Source: Lysobacter auxotrophicus (GTDB taxonomy: Bacteria; Pseudomonadota; Gammaproteobacteria; Xanthomonadales; Xanthomonadaceae). From it: a stretch of DNA of 64,000 nucleotides. A model generated the notes under the pieces. That model did not search any database. It saw only the letters and a list, made by a program, of their open reading frames with translations, and was not told the DNA's origin. Position 1 is the stretch's first letter, and every line of letters begins with the position of its first letter. Shown in pieces: positions 19,038 through 29,625 of the stretch. The position numbers and the translations under genes are program-made. Where the stretch lies: contig NZ_AP027041.1 of NCBI RefSeq assembly GCF_027924565.1, positions 3,858,748 to 3,922,747 of the forward strand, read 5' to 3'.

Positions 19038-20288
19038 ATGTCCCTGCCCCCCGTGAAGACCCGCGAGCGCCTGTCCGAAGTCCGTTACGAGATCCGCGGC
19101 GAACTGGCACGGCGAGCCCGCGAGCTGGAGGGCCAGGGCCGCAAGCTGATCAAGCTCAACATCGGCAATCCGGGCGCGTTCGGTTTCCGCGCGCCGGAGC
19201 ATCTGCAGCGCGCGATCGCAGACCGCATCGCCGACACCGACCCGTACACGCACCAGCAGGGCCTGCCGCAGGCGCGCGAGGCCATCGCGGCATTCCACAA
19301 GCAGCGCGGCACGCCGAACGCCAGCCCCGAACGCGTGTTCGTCGGCAACGGCGTGAGCGAGCTGATCGACCTGTCGCTGCGCGCACTGCTCAACCCGGGC
19401 GACGAAGTCCTGCTGCCCTCGCCCGACTACCCGCTGTGGTCGGCCGCGACGATCCTCAACGACGGCCGCCCGGTGTATTACCGCTGCCTGCCGGAGAACG
19501 GCTTCCTGCCCGATCCGGAGGAAATCGCGTCGCTGGTGTCCAGCCGGACGCGGGCAATCGTGCTGATCAACCCGAACAACCCGACCGGCGCGGCGTATCC
19601 GCGCGAGCTGCTGGAGCAGATCGTCGCCATCGCGCAGCGCCACAAGCTGCTGCTGATGTGCGACGAGATCTACGACTCGATCCTCTACGGCGATGCCGCG
19701 TTCACGCCGATCGCGCCGCTCGCCGGCGACCTGCCGTGCCTGTCGTTCGGCGGGCTGAGCAAGGTGCATCGCGCGTGCGGCTGGCGGGTGGGCTGGGCGG
19801 TGCTGTCGGGCGATCCGGTCGCCAGCGGCAACCTGCACCACGCGATGGACCTGCTCGGCGCGCTGCGCCTGTGCGCCAACGTGCCGGGGCAGTTCGCGAT
19901 CGAAGCCGCGCTGCACGGCGAGGACACCATCGCGCCGTTGTGTGCACCGGGCGGCCGGTTGTTCGAAGCGCGCCGCGCGGTGATGGAAAGCATCGCCGAA
20001 AGCCGGCACCTCCAGCTCGTCGCGCCGGCCGGCGCGCTGTACGCGTTCCCGGCGGTGACCGGCGCGGCGGCGCAGGGCTTCGACGACCACCGTTTCGCGC
20101 TGGAACTGCTGGAAACGCAGGACGTCCTCGTCGTGCCGGGTTCGAGCTTCAACGTGCCGTACCGCAACCACTTCCGCGTGACGCTGCTGCCGCAGCCGGA
20201 CGATCTGCGCGAAGTGTTCCGCCGCATCGAATGCCTGCTCGACCGCTACGCGCAGGCCGACGCGGACGCGCAGGCGGCGGTGGCCTGA
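19038..20288 (+). CDS. alaA: PLP-dependent aminotransferase, probable alanine transaminase
   Basis: 416 residues, fold type I. It probably transfers the amino group between alanine or glutamate and pyruvate or 2-oxoglutarate. Visible are KLNIGNPGAFGF near the substrate site, INPNNPTGA, CDEIYDSILY, and the PLP lysine in FGGLSKVHRACGWRVGW. These match the AlaA/YfbQ group better than AspC. ATG 19038 starts MSLPPVKTRERL; a longer upstream frame has no family content. The stop overlaps the next start (TGATG), so the GDSL hydrolase is coupled. Confidence 0.85.
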   Translation: MSLPPVKTRERLSEVRYEIRGELARRARELEGQGRKLIKLNIGNPGAFGFRAPEHLQRAIADRIADTDPYTHQQGLPQAREAIAAFHKQRGTPNASPERVFVGNGVSELIDLSLRALLNPGDEVLLPSPDYPLWSAATILNDGRPVYYRCLPENGFLPDPEEIASLVSSRTRAIVLINPNNPTGAAYPRELLEQIVAIAQRHKLLLMCDEIYDSILYGDAAFTPIAPLAGDLPCLSFGGLSKVHRACGWRVGWAVLSGDPVASGNLHHAMDLLGALRLCANVPGQFAIEAALHGEDTIAPLCAPGGRLFEARRAVMESIAESRHLQLVAPAGALYAFPAVTGAAAQGFDDHRFALELLETQDVLVVPGSSFNVPYRNHFRVTLLPQPDDLREVFRRIECLLDRYAQADADAQAAVA

Positions 20289-20917
20289 TGGCGAACGCGC
20301 CCGCGACCGCGCTGTCGTTCCTGGCACTGGGCGACAGCTACACCATCGGCGAAGGCGTAGCCGAAAGCGGCCGCTGGCCGGTGCAGCTGGCCGCGAAACT
20401 GCGCGAGGAAGGCATCGCGCTGGCCGATCCGCGCATCATCGCCACCACCGGCTGGACGACGGACGAGCTCGCATGGGGCATCGACGGCGCCGAACCGCTG
20501 GGCGAATGGGATTTCGTCACGCTGCTGATCGGCGTGAACAACCAGTACCGCGGGCGCAGCGCCACCGACTATCGCGGCGAGTTCGAAACGCTGCTGCAGC
20601 GCGCGATGCGTTGCGCGCGCGGCCGCGCCGATCGCGTGCTGGTGCTGTCGATTCCCGATTGGGGCATCACGCCGTTCGTGAAGACGACGCAGGCGACGCC
20701 GGAACAGGTCGCCACGGAACTGGACGCCTACAACGCCGCCGCGCAGGTCGTGTGCGAGGCGCACGGCGTCGCGTTCGTCGACATCACGCCGGTGTCGCGC
20801 GAGCGCGGCGCGGAGCCGGAGATGCTGGCCGAGGACGGCCTGCATCCGTCGGCCGCGATGTACACGCTGTGGACCGCGCTGGCGCTGCCGGTCGCGCGAT
20901 CGCTGCTGCAACGCTGA
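20288..20917 (+). CDS. SGNH/GDSL hydrolase
   Basis: 209 residues. The block order is that of SGNH esterases: LGDSYTIGEG (nucleophile Ser), a Gly near TTGWTTDEL, LIGVNNQYRG (Asn of block III) and DGLHPSAAMY with the Asp-His pair. No signal peptide, so it acts in the cytoplasm. The substrate is unknown. ATG overlaps the stop of the aminotransferase gene and the next gene begins 10 bp after its stop, forming a three-gene operon. Confidence 0.85.
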   Translation: MANAPATALSFLALGDSYTIGEGVAESGRWPVQLAAKLREEGIALADPRIIATTGWTTDELAWGIDGAEPLGEWDFVTLLIGVNNQYRGRSATDYRGEFETLLQRAMRCARGRADRVLVLSIPDWGITPFVKTTQATPEQVATELDAYNAAAQVVCEAHGVAFVDITPVSRERGAEPEMLAEDGLHPSAAMYTLWTALALPVARSLLQR

Positions 20918-20927
20918 AGGAGCCGAC

Positions 20928-21623
20928 GTGACCGCCGACGGCCTCGCTTTCCGCCCGCTTCCGCCGCAGCGCGCGGACGACATCGCGCGCGCGTTCCTGC
21001 CGCGCTGGTACATCCGCTACGACTACTACTACGCGCGCACCAAGCTGGGTACCGACCCGCTGTATCCCGGCGTGTGCGACGTCCTGCGCGGTACGCGCGC
21101 GCCGCTGCTGGACATCGGCTGCGGCCTGGGATTGCTCGCGCACGCGCTGCGCGCCGACGGTCAGGCGATGCCGTACCGCGGCGTCGACAACGACGTGAGC
21201 AAGGTCGAACGCGGACGCCGTGCGGCGCAGCGTTGCGGGCTCCAGGTCGTGGAATTCGGCACGGCCGACCTGGGCGCGCAGCTGCCGGCGCACCGCGGCA
21301 GCGTCGCGCTGCTGGACGTGATGCAGTTCGTGCCCGAAGACGCGCAGATGCGCGCGGTCGATGCATGCATCGGCATGCTCGAACCCGGCGCCAAGCTGGT
21401 GATCCGCACGGGACTCGCCGACGGCAGCCATCGTGCGCAGGTCACGCGCGCGGTGGACGTGTTCGCGAAAGTCGTCGGCTGGATGAACGCCGCGCCGATC
21501 CATTACCCCGATGCGGACATGTTGCGCGCGCGTTTCGACGCCGCGGGGCTGCGTTCGGAATTCGTGTCGCTGCGCGGCAACACACCGTTCAACAACTTCC
21601 GGATCGTGGCGTCGAAGGATTGA
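20928..21623 (+). CDS. SAM-dependent methyltransferase
   Basis: 231 residues from GTG 20928, with GAAGGAG just upstream. The SAM-binding loop LLDIGCGLGLLA is at about 60-71, with an acidic residue in GVDNDVSKV at the end of the second strand. VALLDVMQFV fits the fourth strand. The N-terminal segment with WYIRYDYYYARTK is typical of proteins that modify a small or lipid substrate, but the acceptor cannot be told. It is the third gene of the aminotransferase operon. Confidence 0.8.
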   Translation: MTADGLAFRPLPPQRADDIARAFLPRWYIRYDYYYARTKLGTDPLYPGVCDVLRGTRAPLLDIGCGLGLLAHALRADGQAMPYRGVDNDVSKVERGRRAAQRCGLQVVEFGTADLGAQLPAHRGSVALLDVMQFVPEDAQMRAVDACIGMLEPGAKLVIRTGLADGSHRAQVTRAVDVFAKVVGWMNAAPIHYPDADMLRARFDAAGLRSEFVSLRGNTPFNNFRIVASKD

Positions 21624-21647
21624 GTCTTCCGCCGTCGTGATCGTGGC

Positions 21648-21722
21648 CTTTGCAGCCCGGGCCAGCGAAGCGCAACGATCGGCGCGACTTACCCCGGCTG
21701 GGCTTCGCTTACCCGGGCGACG
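21648..21722. repeat. Degenerate family A REP pair
   Basis: GCAGCCCGGGCCAGCGAAGCGCA and, inverted, GGGCTTCGCTTACCCGGGCGACG keep the core of the family but have lost stem bases. The right half lies inside the 3' end of the deacetylase gene. Confidence 0.6.
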
Positions 21723-22507
21723 GACGCGGCCTCCAGCTCCTCCGGCAGCACGGTGCCGAACCCCAGCGCCTTCAACCGCACCAGCAGCGTCGCCAGCGTT
21801 TCGACGTTGCGCCCGTGCGCGGCGCCTTCGTGCAGCAATACGATCGCGCCGGGTGTGAGATCGCGTTCGATGCGCGCGACGACACCGGCCGGATCGCGAA
21901 GCACCGCGTCGTAACCGCGCGCCGACCACGCCACGCGCGCCAGCCCGTGGCGTTTCAGCGACGCGGCCACGAACGGATTCGACATCCCCACCACCGCGCG
22001 GAACCAGCGCGGGCGCGTGCCGGTGAGGAAGGTCAGCGCGGCCTGCGCCTGCTCGATCTGCGCCCGCATCGCCCGCGGCGGCAGCGCCCAGAACCACGCC
22101 TGCGGGTGCGTGTGGCTGTGCTGGCCGATGCCGTGACCGCGACGGACGATCTCGGCGACGAGTTCGGGGCGCGCCTGCGCGCGTTCGCCGACGAGGAAGA
22201 ACGTGGCCTTCGCGTCGTGTTCGTCGAGCAGGTCGAGCACGGCGCGCGTGTCGTCGGAGGGGCCATCGTCGATGGTGAGCCAGACGACGCGCTCGTTCGT
22301 CGGCAGGCGGCTCAACACCGGGCTGAGCAGGCGCGACCCCGGGCGCAGCGTGGCCCAGACGAGACTGCCATGGGTGACCAGCAGCGCCGGAAGGCCGGCC
22401 TTCCATCCCCAGAACCACCAGATCGCGACGACCGCGAGTTGCGAGGCGGCGAACAGCCAGGCCCATGCGTGCGGGTGGCGGGGCGACTGGTGGAGGGGCG
22501 TCGGCAT
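21689..22507 (-). CDS. Membrane-anchored polysaccharide deacetylase
   Basis: 272 residues. Two Trp-rich hydrophobic segments (about 14-32 and 36-50) anchor the protein. The NodB-type domain follows: WLTIDDGPSDDT with the Asp pair, the zinc motif GQHSHTHP, and LLHEGAAHG near the end. Such enzymes remove acetyl groups from GlcNAc-containing glycans or peptidoglycan. ATG 22507 is chosen; a longer frame reads into a REP element. The last ten or so residues (VARVSEAQPG) are encoded by a family A REP, so the original 3' end may have been replaced. Confidence 0.85.
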   Translation of the reverse strand: MPTPLHQSPRHPHAWAWLFAASQLAVVAIWWFWGWKAGLPALLVTHGSLVWATLRPGSRLLSPVLSRLPTNERVVWLTIDDGPSDDTRAVLDLLDEHDAKATFFLVGERAQARPELVAEIVRRGHGIGQHSHTHPQAWFWALPPRAMRAQIEQAQAALTFLTGTRPRWFRAVVGMSNPFVAASLKRHGLARVAWSARGYDAVLRDPAGVVARIERDLTPGAIVLLHEGAAHGRNVETLATLLVRLKALGFGTVLPEELEAASVARVSEAQPG

Positions 22508-22563
22508 GAGGGGATGGTACGCAAAGACGAATTCGCCGCGACGGCAAGGGGTCGGGCATTCAA

Positions 22564-22600
22564 GCCCCTCTCCCTGCGGGAGAGGGGTTGGGTGAGGGGC
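22564..22600. repeat. REP-like element, family C
   Basis: CCCCTCTCCC-TGC-GGGAGAGGGG followed by TTGGGTGAGGGG, in the leader of the deacetylase gene. Confidence 0.7.
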
Positions 22601-22689
22601 AACGAAGCGCGAGCGGCGACCAATCATTGCGTTACAGGCAGGGGTGTTGCTTGGATCCAGCGCGAACGTCATCGCTTCGAAGACCAGAA

Positions 22690-22790
22690 TGGATTCCAGC
22701 GTTCGCTGGAATGACGAGCATGAGTGGTTCGCCAGCCCCGGAGTGCCCGGAAGCTGCAGGCCTGGGTCCCGGCTTTCGCCGGGATGACGG
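22690..22790. repeat. Two family B REP-like elements
   Basis: A variant copy, GGATTCCAGCG-TTCG-CTGGAATGACG, at 22690-22716 and a standard copy, CCTGGGTCCCGGC...GCCGGGATGACGG, at 22761-22790. They fill the divergent space between the deacetylase and glutaredoxin genes, which otherwise shows nothing recognisable. Confidence 0.7.
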
Positions 22791-22863
22791 CGAAAGGCGA
22801 TGCCGCCTTGCCAAACCCCGCCCCCGCCCCCACATGCACCCCATTCCCACCCGGTAGCCCGCC

Positions 22864-23790
22864 ATGTCGCTCGACCCCGCGCTGCGTTCGCGCATCGAAA
22901 CCCTGCTGCAGTCCAACCGCGTCGTCCTGTTCATGAAGGGCGCGCCCGATGCGCCGCAATGCGGGTTCTCGGCCAAGGCCGTCGGTGTGCTCAATTCCCT
23001 GCTGCCCGAGGGCTACGCGCACGTTAACGTGCTCGCCGACGCCGACATCCGCGAAGGCATCAAGCAGTACGGCAACTGGCCGACGATCCCGCAGCTCTAC
23101 ATCGACGGCGAACTCGTCGGCGGCAGCGACATCGTCGAGCAGATGGCCGGCAGCGGCGAACTGCACAGCGCGCTCGGCCTGCCGCCGCCGGACCGCCGTC
23201 CGCCGGAGTTCACCATCACGCCCGAGGCGCTGGACATGCTGCGCAGCGCGATCGACAACGCCGGCGGCGGTTATGCCGTGCAGATCGACATCGACGCGCG
23301 CTACAACGTGCGCCTGCAGCTGGCGCCGATCGACGCCAACGCCGTGGCCATCGAGATCGAAGGCGTGCGCCTGCAGACCGACGCGTTGCAGGTGCGCCGC
23401 GCCGACGGCATCAGCATCGACTGGGTCGACGACGAACGCGGCCGCGGCCTGGCCGTGAGCCACCCGCTCGCCGCGCCGCCGGTGAAGACGCTGTCCCCGC
23501 ACGAGGCCGACGCCCGCGTGCGCGCCGGCGCGCTGCGCCTGGTCGACGTGCGTCCGGCCGACGAACGCGCCCTCGCCGCCGCGCCCGTCGCGTTCGACAC
23601 GCTCGACCACGGCATCGAAGCCCTGCAGGCGCTGCCGAAGGACACGCCGCTCGCGTTCCTGTGCCACCACGGCGGTCGCAGCCAGCAGGCGGCGGACCAC
23701 TTCCGCGGCCTGGGTTTCCGCGAGGTCTACAACGTCGTCGGCGGCATCGACGCGTGGGCGGATTTCGATTCGGGCATCCCGAAGTACTGA
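22864..23790 (+). CDS. Three-domain protein: Grx4-type glutaredoxin, A-type-like, rhodanese
   Basis: 308 residues. Residues 1-102 are a monothiol glutaredoxin with the CGFS site (Cys33), WPTIPQLYI and the GGSDIV glutathione motif; such proteins carry Fe-S clusters. Residues 115-205 look like an IscA/HesB-type fold (ITPEALDMLRSAI through GISIDWV) but have none of the three cysteines that bind clusters. Residues 215-308 are a rhodanese, LVDVRPADE and the active loop CHHGGRS. The fusion links sulfur transfer with cluster handling. A strong terminator follows. Confidence 0.85.
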   Translation: MSLDPALRSRIETLLQSNRVVLFMKGAPDAPQCGFSAKAVGVLNSLLPEGYAHVNVLADADIREGIKQYGNWPTIPQLYIDGELVGGSDIVEQMAGSGELHSALGLPPPDRRPPEFTITPEALDMLRSAIDNAGGGYAVQIDIDARYNVRLQLAPIDANAVAIEIEGVRLQTDALQVRRADGISIDWVDDERGRGLAVSHPLAAPPVKTLSPHEADARVRAGALRLVDVRPADERALAAAPVAFDTLDHGIEALQALPKDTPLAFLCHHGGRSQQAADHFRGLGFREVYNVVGGIDAWADFDSGIPKY

Positions 23791-23922
23791 TGCCGCCGGC
23801 TGGATGCGGCGGCGCGCTCGCCTCGCCGCATCCACGCCACGGTTCATCGCGCACCACCGCAAACGTGCACGGGCGGCGCTTAGGCTGACGTCATCGGCCC
23901 TACGCCGGCACGTTTCCCGAAC

Positions 23923-23972
23923 GCCGTAGCCGCTCCCCGGACCCGTGCGTCCACGGCTACGGCGTTTTTCTT
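23923..23972 (+). terminator. Rho-independent terminator
   Basis: GCCGTAGCCG at 23923-23932 pairs with CGGCTACGGC at 23954-23963 around a 21-nt loop and is followed by GTTTTTCTTTT. It ends the glutaredoxin-rhodanese transcript. Confidence 0.75.
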
Positions 23973-23982
23973 TTCCGATGAT

Positions 23983-24528
23983 TCAGAAGCCGCCGCCCGC
24001 GTCGAGGTAGGCCTGCTCCTCCGGCGTCGACTCGCGCCCGAGCATCGCATTGCGATGCGGGAACCGGCCGAAGCGCGCGATGACGTCGCGATGCTTGTGG
24101 GCGTACTCCAGATACCCGCGCCCCGTATCGCCCTGCAGCGTGGAGGCGAGCGCGATCGAGCGCTCCTGGTCCTCCATCGATTCGGAATGCTCGAACGGCA
24201 TGTAGAAGAACGGCCGCAGCGACGGCTCGACCTTCAGGTCGTCGCCGCGATCGATCGCGCGGGCCGCGTAATGCCGCGCGAGCGGGTCGGTCGCGAACGC
24301 ATGCCCGGTGCCGCGGAAGGCGTTGCGCGGAATCTGGTCGAGCAGGATGCACAACGCGAGCGCACCGTCGGCGGTGTCCATCCAATGGTCGAGTTCGCGC
24401 CGCGCGGCGGCGAAATGCGCATCGACGAAATCGCCGCAGCGCGCGTCGAACGCGTCGTCGCGCGCGAACCAGCGCTCGTAGCCGGCCTGGTGCCAGAAGG
24501 TGAGGAGCTCGTGCGCAGTGGTGGTCAT
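23983..24528 (-). CDS. DUF924 family protein
   Basis: 181 residues. The family hallmarks are LTFWHQAG at the N-terminus, LDQIPRNAFRGT, FFYMPFEHSE and RFGRFPHRN near the C-terminus. DUF924 proteins are soluble, all-helical and TPR-like; no function is established. ATG 24528 gives a complete N-terminus. It is followed on the other side by the convergent terminator of the glutaredoxin gene. Confidence 0.85.
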   Translation of the reverse strand: MTTTAHELLTFWHQAGYERWFARDDAFDARCGDFVDAHFAAARRELDHWMDTADGALALCILLDQIPRNAFRGTGHAFATDPLARHYAARAIDRGDDLKVEPSLRPFFYMPFEHSESMEDQERSIALASTLQGDTGRGYLEYAHKHRDVIARFGRFPHRNAMLGRESTPEEQAYLDAGGGF

Positions 24529-24562
24529 CGTGCGTCCCGGGTGTGGGTTGTCGTTGCGTGCA

Positions 24563-25129
24563 TCAAAGCGATTCGTCGCCCAGCTGGGTTTCCAGCTCGT
24601 TGCTCCACAGCTGCGTGATGCTCTCCAGCGTAACGGCGTGGATCAGCGGGCGGATCGCGCCGCCGGCATAGGACTGCGAAACGAAGCGCGCATACCGGTC
24701 GCGGAACTGCAGCCAGCTGCGATGCGCATCGTCGAAGACCGCAAGCGTTTCCTCGTCGAGCTGGCGTCGCAGGTGCGCGACGACGGTCGTCAGCCGCGCA
24801 TCGGCACGACGGAATTCCTCCAGCGCCTGCTGGTTCATGTCGTTCTGCGTGACGGCCGCATCGTCGCTCTGTCGCGCGACTTCCTCGGCCTTGGTGAAGT
24901 AGTTGTCGGCGATGCGCGCCGCCGTTTCGGCCTTGCCGATCAGGCGATGTTCCAGGCGACGCAGGTCGTCGAGGTTGGTGTTGGATTCGTCGAGCCCCTG
25001 CTTGAGGTCGAGCAGCTTCTGGTTGCGTTCGATCGCCTCCACCGCGCTGCGTCGTTCGACGCGGCGCTGGAGGAAATAGAACCCCCAGGTCAGGACGGCG
25101 CCGAGCGCCAGGTAAATCAGCTTTTCCAT
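24563..25129 (-). CDS. Membrane-anchored coiled-coil protein with LprI-like C-terminus
   Basis: 188 residues. Residues 1-19 form one transmembrane segment, followed by a charged coiled-coil region to about residue 110. The C-terminal part, with AHRSWLQFRDRYARF, then GGAIRPLIHAVTLESIT, has the spacing of the LprI/DUF1311 lysozyme-inhibitor family, though without its cysteines. GGAGGGTT before ATG 25129 serves as ribosome binding site. The DUF924 gene lies 34 bp downstream on the same strand. The role is not known. Confidence 0.65.
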   Translation of the reverse strand: MEKLIYLALGAVLTWGFYFLQRRVERRSAVEAIERNQKLLDLKQGLDESNTNLDDLRRLEHRLIGKAETAARIADNYFTKAEEVARQSDDAAVTQNDMNQQALEEFRRADARLTTVVAHLRRQLDEETLAVFDDAHRSWLQFRDRYARFVSQSYAGGAIRPLIHAVTLESITQLWSNELETQLGDESL

Positions 25130-25402
25130 GTCGGAACCCTCCCCGGGCATGCTCCTTGATTCACGGAAGACAGTGTGCCTGCGGGAGGTCGCAGGCACTG
25201 CGACCTGGGGCCCGTGCCGCCACGGTCCCGCCCCGTTTTCCGGCGCTGGACGCGCTCCACGGGATCATCACGCGATCTGCACAAGACTGAACCGGCGGCC
25301 TTCGTGCCGGCCCTACGGAGGCTCGGCTACGCTCGCGCCGACCAACCCGTCCCTGGTCGACACCCTCCGTATCCCCGCTCCACCTCCCACGAGGGAACTC
25401 CC

Positions 25403-25690
25403 ATGAAACAGCTGCTCCTCGCCGCCATGTCGCTGGCAGGCCTGTTCGCTCCCGGCTTTGCCTTCGCGCAATACGACTGCTTCCTCGTCTGCACGCCAGC
25501 GCGCGTGTACTGCCAGCCATCGGGCGTCCCGATGCCGCCGCTGGCGAAACTCTGCGGCGTCACTCCCTTGAAGCTGTCGCTCGATACCACCGACGCGACC
25601 GACGCGCAGTCGCCGCCGCCGGCGTGCGCCGCGCAACAGGTGTTCGACGAAGATACGCAGACCTACGAATGGCAGATGGTCTGCGACTGA
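25403..25690 (+). CDS. Small secreted cysteine-rich protein
   Basis: 95 residues. A clear signal peptide (1-22, ending AFAQ) leads to a mature protein of about 73 residues with six cysteines, which could form three disulfides in the periplasm or outside. CGAGGGA lies before ATG 25403. No family was recognised. A terminator follows closely, so the gene is probably a single transcription unit. Confidence 0.65.
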   Translation: MKQLLLAAMSLAGLFAPGFAFAQYDCFLVCTPARVYCQPSGVPMPPLAKLCGVTPLKLSLDTTDATDAQSPPPACAAQQVFDEDTQTYEWQMVCD

Positions 25691-25715
25691 AATACCCGTG
25701 ACATGCCGTACGAAT

Positions 25716-25742
25716 GCGAAGGCCGGCGATTGCCGGCCTTCG
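25716..25742 (+). terminator. Rho-independent terminator
   Basis: GAAGGCCGGC-GATT-GCCGGCCTTC followed by GTTCGTT. It lies between convergent genes and could serve both. Confidence 0.65.
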
Positions 25743-25770
25743 TTCGTTGCGAGGCATGACGCGTGCTGCA

Positions 25771-26547
25771 TCATTCGTCGAAGCGCAGGTGCCGCACCGA
25801 CTTGCCGTTGCGACGGATGAGCTTGAGCGCCTCGATGCCGACGTTGATGTGGTTGTCGACGTAATCGGCGCTGACGCGCGCGTCCGACGCTTCGGTCTTC
25901 ACGCCTTCGGGGATCATCGGCTGGTCCGACACCAGCAGCAGCGCGCCGCACGGAATGCGGTTGGCGAAGCCGGCGGCGAAGATCGTCGCGGTTTCCATGT
26001 CGATGGCCATGCAGCGCATTGCGCGCAGGCGTTCCTTGAAGGCTTCGTCGTGTTCCCACACGCGACGGTTGGTCGTGTAGACGGTGCCGGTCCAGTAGTC
26101 GAGCGCGAGGTCGCGGATCATCGTCGACACCGCACGTTGCAGCGCGAACGCCGGCAGCGCCGGCACCTGCGGCGGCAGGTAGTCGTCGCTGGTGCCTTCG
26201 CCGCGGATCGCCGCGATCGGCAGGATGAGATCGCCCAGCTGGTTCTTGCGCTTGAGGCCGCCGCACTTGCCCAGGAACAGCACGGCCTTCGGCGAGACGG
26301 CGCTGAGCAGGTCCATGATGGTCGCCGCGTTCGGGCTGCCCATGCCGAAGTTGATCATCGTGATGCCGTCGTGCGTGCAGCTGGGCATCGGGCGGTCCAG
26401 GCCGACCACTGGCGCGCCGGTCATGCGCGAGAAGATGCTCACGTAGCCGCCGAAGTTGGTCAGCAGGATGTGTTCGCCGAACTGGTCCAGCGGCACGCCG
26501 GTGTAGCGCGGCAGCCAGTTGTCGACGATCTGTTCCTTGTCTTTCAT
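25771..26547 (-). CDS. amn: AMP nucleosidase, short type
   Basis: 258 residues, without the ~220-residue regulatory N-terminal domain of the E. coli enzyme. It would split AMP into adenine and ribose 5-phosphate. The nucleoside-phosphorylase fold is seen in TNFGGYVSIFSR, FLGKCGGLK, and AIDMETATIFAAGFAN, the last carrying the Glu of the active site; LLLVSDQP follows. ATG 26547 is preferred over a longer frame because AGGAG lies 9 nt upstream and the protein matches the short family there. Confidence 0.85.
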   Translation of the reverse strand: MKDKEQIVDNWLPRYTGVPLDQFGEHILLTNFGGYVSIFSRMTGAPVVGLDRPMPSCTHDGITMINFGMGSPNAATIMDLLSAVSPKAVLFLGKCGGLKRKNQLGDLILPIAAIRGEGTSDDYLPPQVPALPAFALQRAVSTMIRDLALDYWTGTVYTTNRRVWEHDEAFKERLRAMRCMAIDMETATIFAAGFANRIPCGALLLVSDQPMIPEGVKTEASDARVSADYVDNHINVGIEALKLIRRNGKSVRHLRFDE

Positions 26548-26711
26548 CAGGGGTTTGCTCCTCTTGTAGTTGTGTGTGCCGCAAGACGCCGACGTATGGC
26601 GCCTAATCGGGCATTGTGTCACGCCGCCCATGACCATCGTCAGGGTTGGCAGGGCGTCGCCGGCACGGCTACGGTGCGAAGGTTGTGAGCCGCACTTTCC
26701 CGGGGACCTCC

Positions 26712-28186
<1,475 letters not shown>

Positions 28187-28190
<4 letters not shown>

Positions 28191-29587
28191 GGCGCTTCAT
28201 CGAGTTCCGCCGTTCGCGGCATAACCGCCCCACCGACACGTTCGAGATCGCCTGCTGCGATCGCGACGCGCGCTGGTCGTATTTCCGCGACACCGGCCGC
28301 AGCTTCCTGCTGATTGGCCTGCTGCTGGCGTCGATGGGCGCCGGCGCGCAGGAGTTGCTGATCCGCAACGCCACCGTGCATACCGCCGGCGCGCAGGGCA
28401 CGTTGAAGAGCGCCGACGTGCTGGTCTCGGGCGGCACGATCCGCGCCGTCGGCACCGCGCTGTCCGCGCCGGCGGGCGCGCAGGTGATCGACGCGCAGGG
28501 CCGTCCGGTCACGCCGACGCTGTTCGGCGGCATCACCGAAATCGGCCTGGAGGAAGTCTCGGGCGAAGAGGACACGGTCGACGCCACGCTCGCGCTGGGC
28601 GCCGACACCAAGCAGATGACGGTGCGTCCGGAGTTCGACGTCACGCTTGCGTACAACCCGGAGTCGATCCTGATCCCGGTCACGCGCATCGAAGGCATCG
28701 GCTGGACGCTGCTCGGCGCCGGCACCGCGACGGGCGGTTCGATCGTCGCCGGCCAGGGCGGCGTGGTGCGCCTGGACGGCAGCGCCGACCCCATCGGGCC
28801 GCGCGAGCTGTTCCTGCGCATCGGCGGCGACGCGGCCGGGCTCACGGGCAAGTCGCGCGCGGCGCAATGGATGATCCTGGACCAGCTGATCGACGAGGCG
28901 CGCGGGCGCATTCCCCCCGACGCCAACGTCGCGCTGCTGACGCCGGCCGGACGCGCCACGCTCGCCAGGTATCTGGGCGGCGGCGGTCGCGTCGTGGTGG
29001 AGGTGCACCGCGCCGCGGACATCCGCCAGCTGCTGCGCTGGTCGCAGCGCCACAACGTGCGCGTCGCCATCGCCGGCGGCGCCGAGGCCTGGCGCGTGGC
29101 GCCGATGCTCGCGTCGGCGAAGGTGCCGGTGTTCGTCGATCCGCTGGGCAACCTGCCGATGGACTTCGACCAGATCGGCTCGACCATGGAAAACGCCGCG
29201 CGTCTGCGTGCGGCGGGCGTGCAGGTCGGCTTCACCCAGTCGGGCGACGCCTCGCACAACGCGCGCAAGATCCGCCAGCTCGCCGGCAACGCCGTCGCCA
29301 GCGGCCTGCCGTGGGAAGACGGCCTCGCCGGCCTGACGCGCGTGCCGGCCGAAGCGTTCGGCGTGTCGGACCGGCTCGGCACCATCGCGCCGGGCAAGCG
29401 CGCCGACCTGGTGATGTGGAGCGGCGATCCGCTGGAAGTGAACGCCGTCGCGCTGCAGGTGTGGATGGACGGTCGCGCGATCCAGATGCGCAGCCGCCAG
29501 ACGGAGCTTCGCGACCGTTACCTCAAGACCGCCGCGCCGGCCGCGGACGGCGGCATGCCGCGGGCGTATCCGGCCTTGGGCCGGTGA
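28187..29587 (+). CDS. Amidohydrolase-like protein lacking the HxH metal site
   Basis: 466 residues, ATG overlapping the previous stop. Residues 33-53 are hydrophobic and would export or anchor the protein. The amidohydrolase frame is kept: the beta domain with LLIRNATVHTAG, the C-terminal FGVSDRLGTIAPGKRADLVMW. But where the first protein has IDVHSHLG, this one reads VTPTLFGGITEIG, so the metal-binding HxH is gone. It may be an inactive partner of the coupled amidohydrolase, or use another mechanism. Confidence 0.8.
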
Positions 29588-29625
29588 TGTTTTGAAGCCT
29601 CTTCGCTTGGAGAGGCCGATGCTTT

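Noticed and set aside
17642-20917. Plus-strand frame of about 1090 codons across rsgA, alaA and the GDSL gene
   Set aside because: It runs antisense to rsgA, then through the wrong frame of alaA, joining the true GDSL frame only at its end. The GDSL start at 20288 is well set by overlap with alaA.
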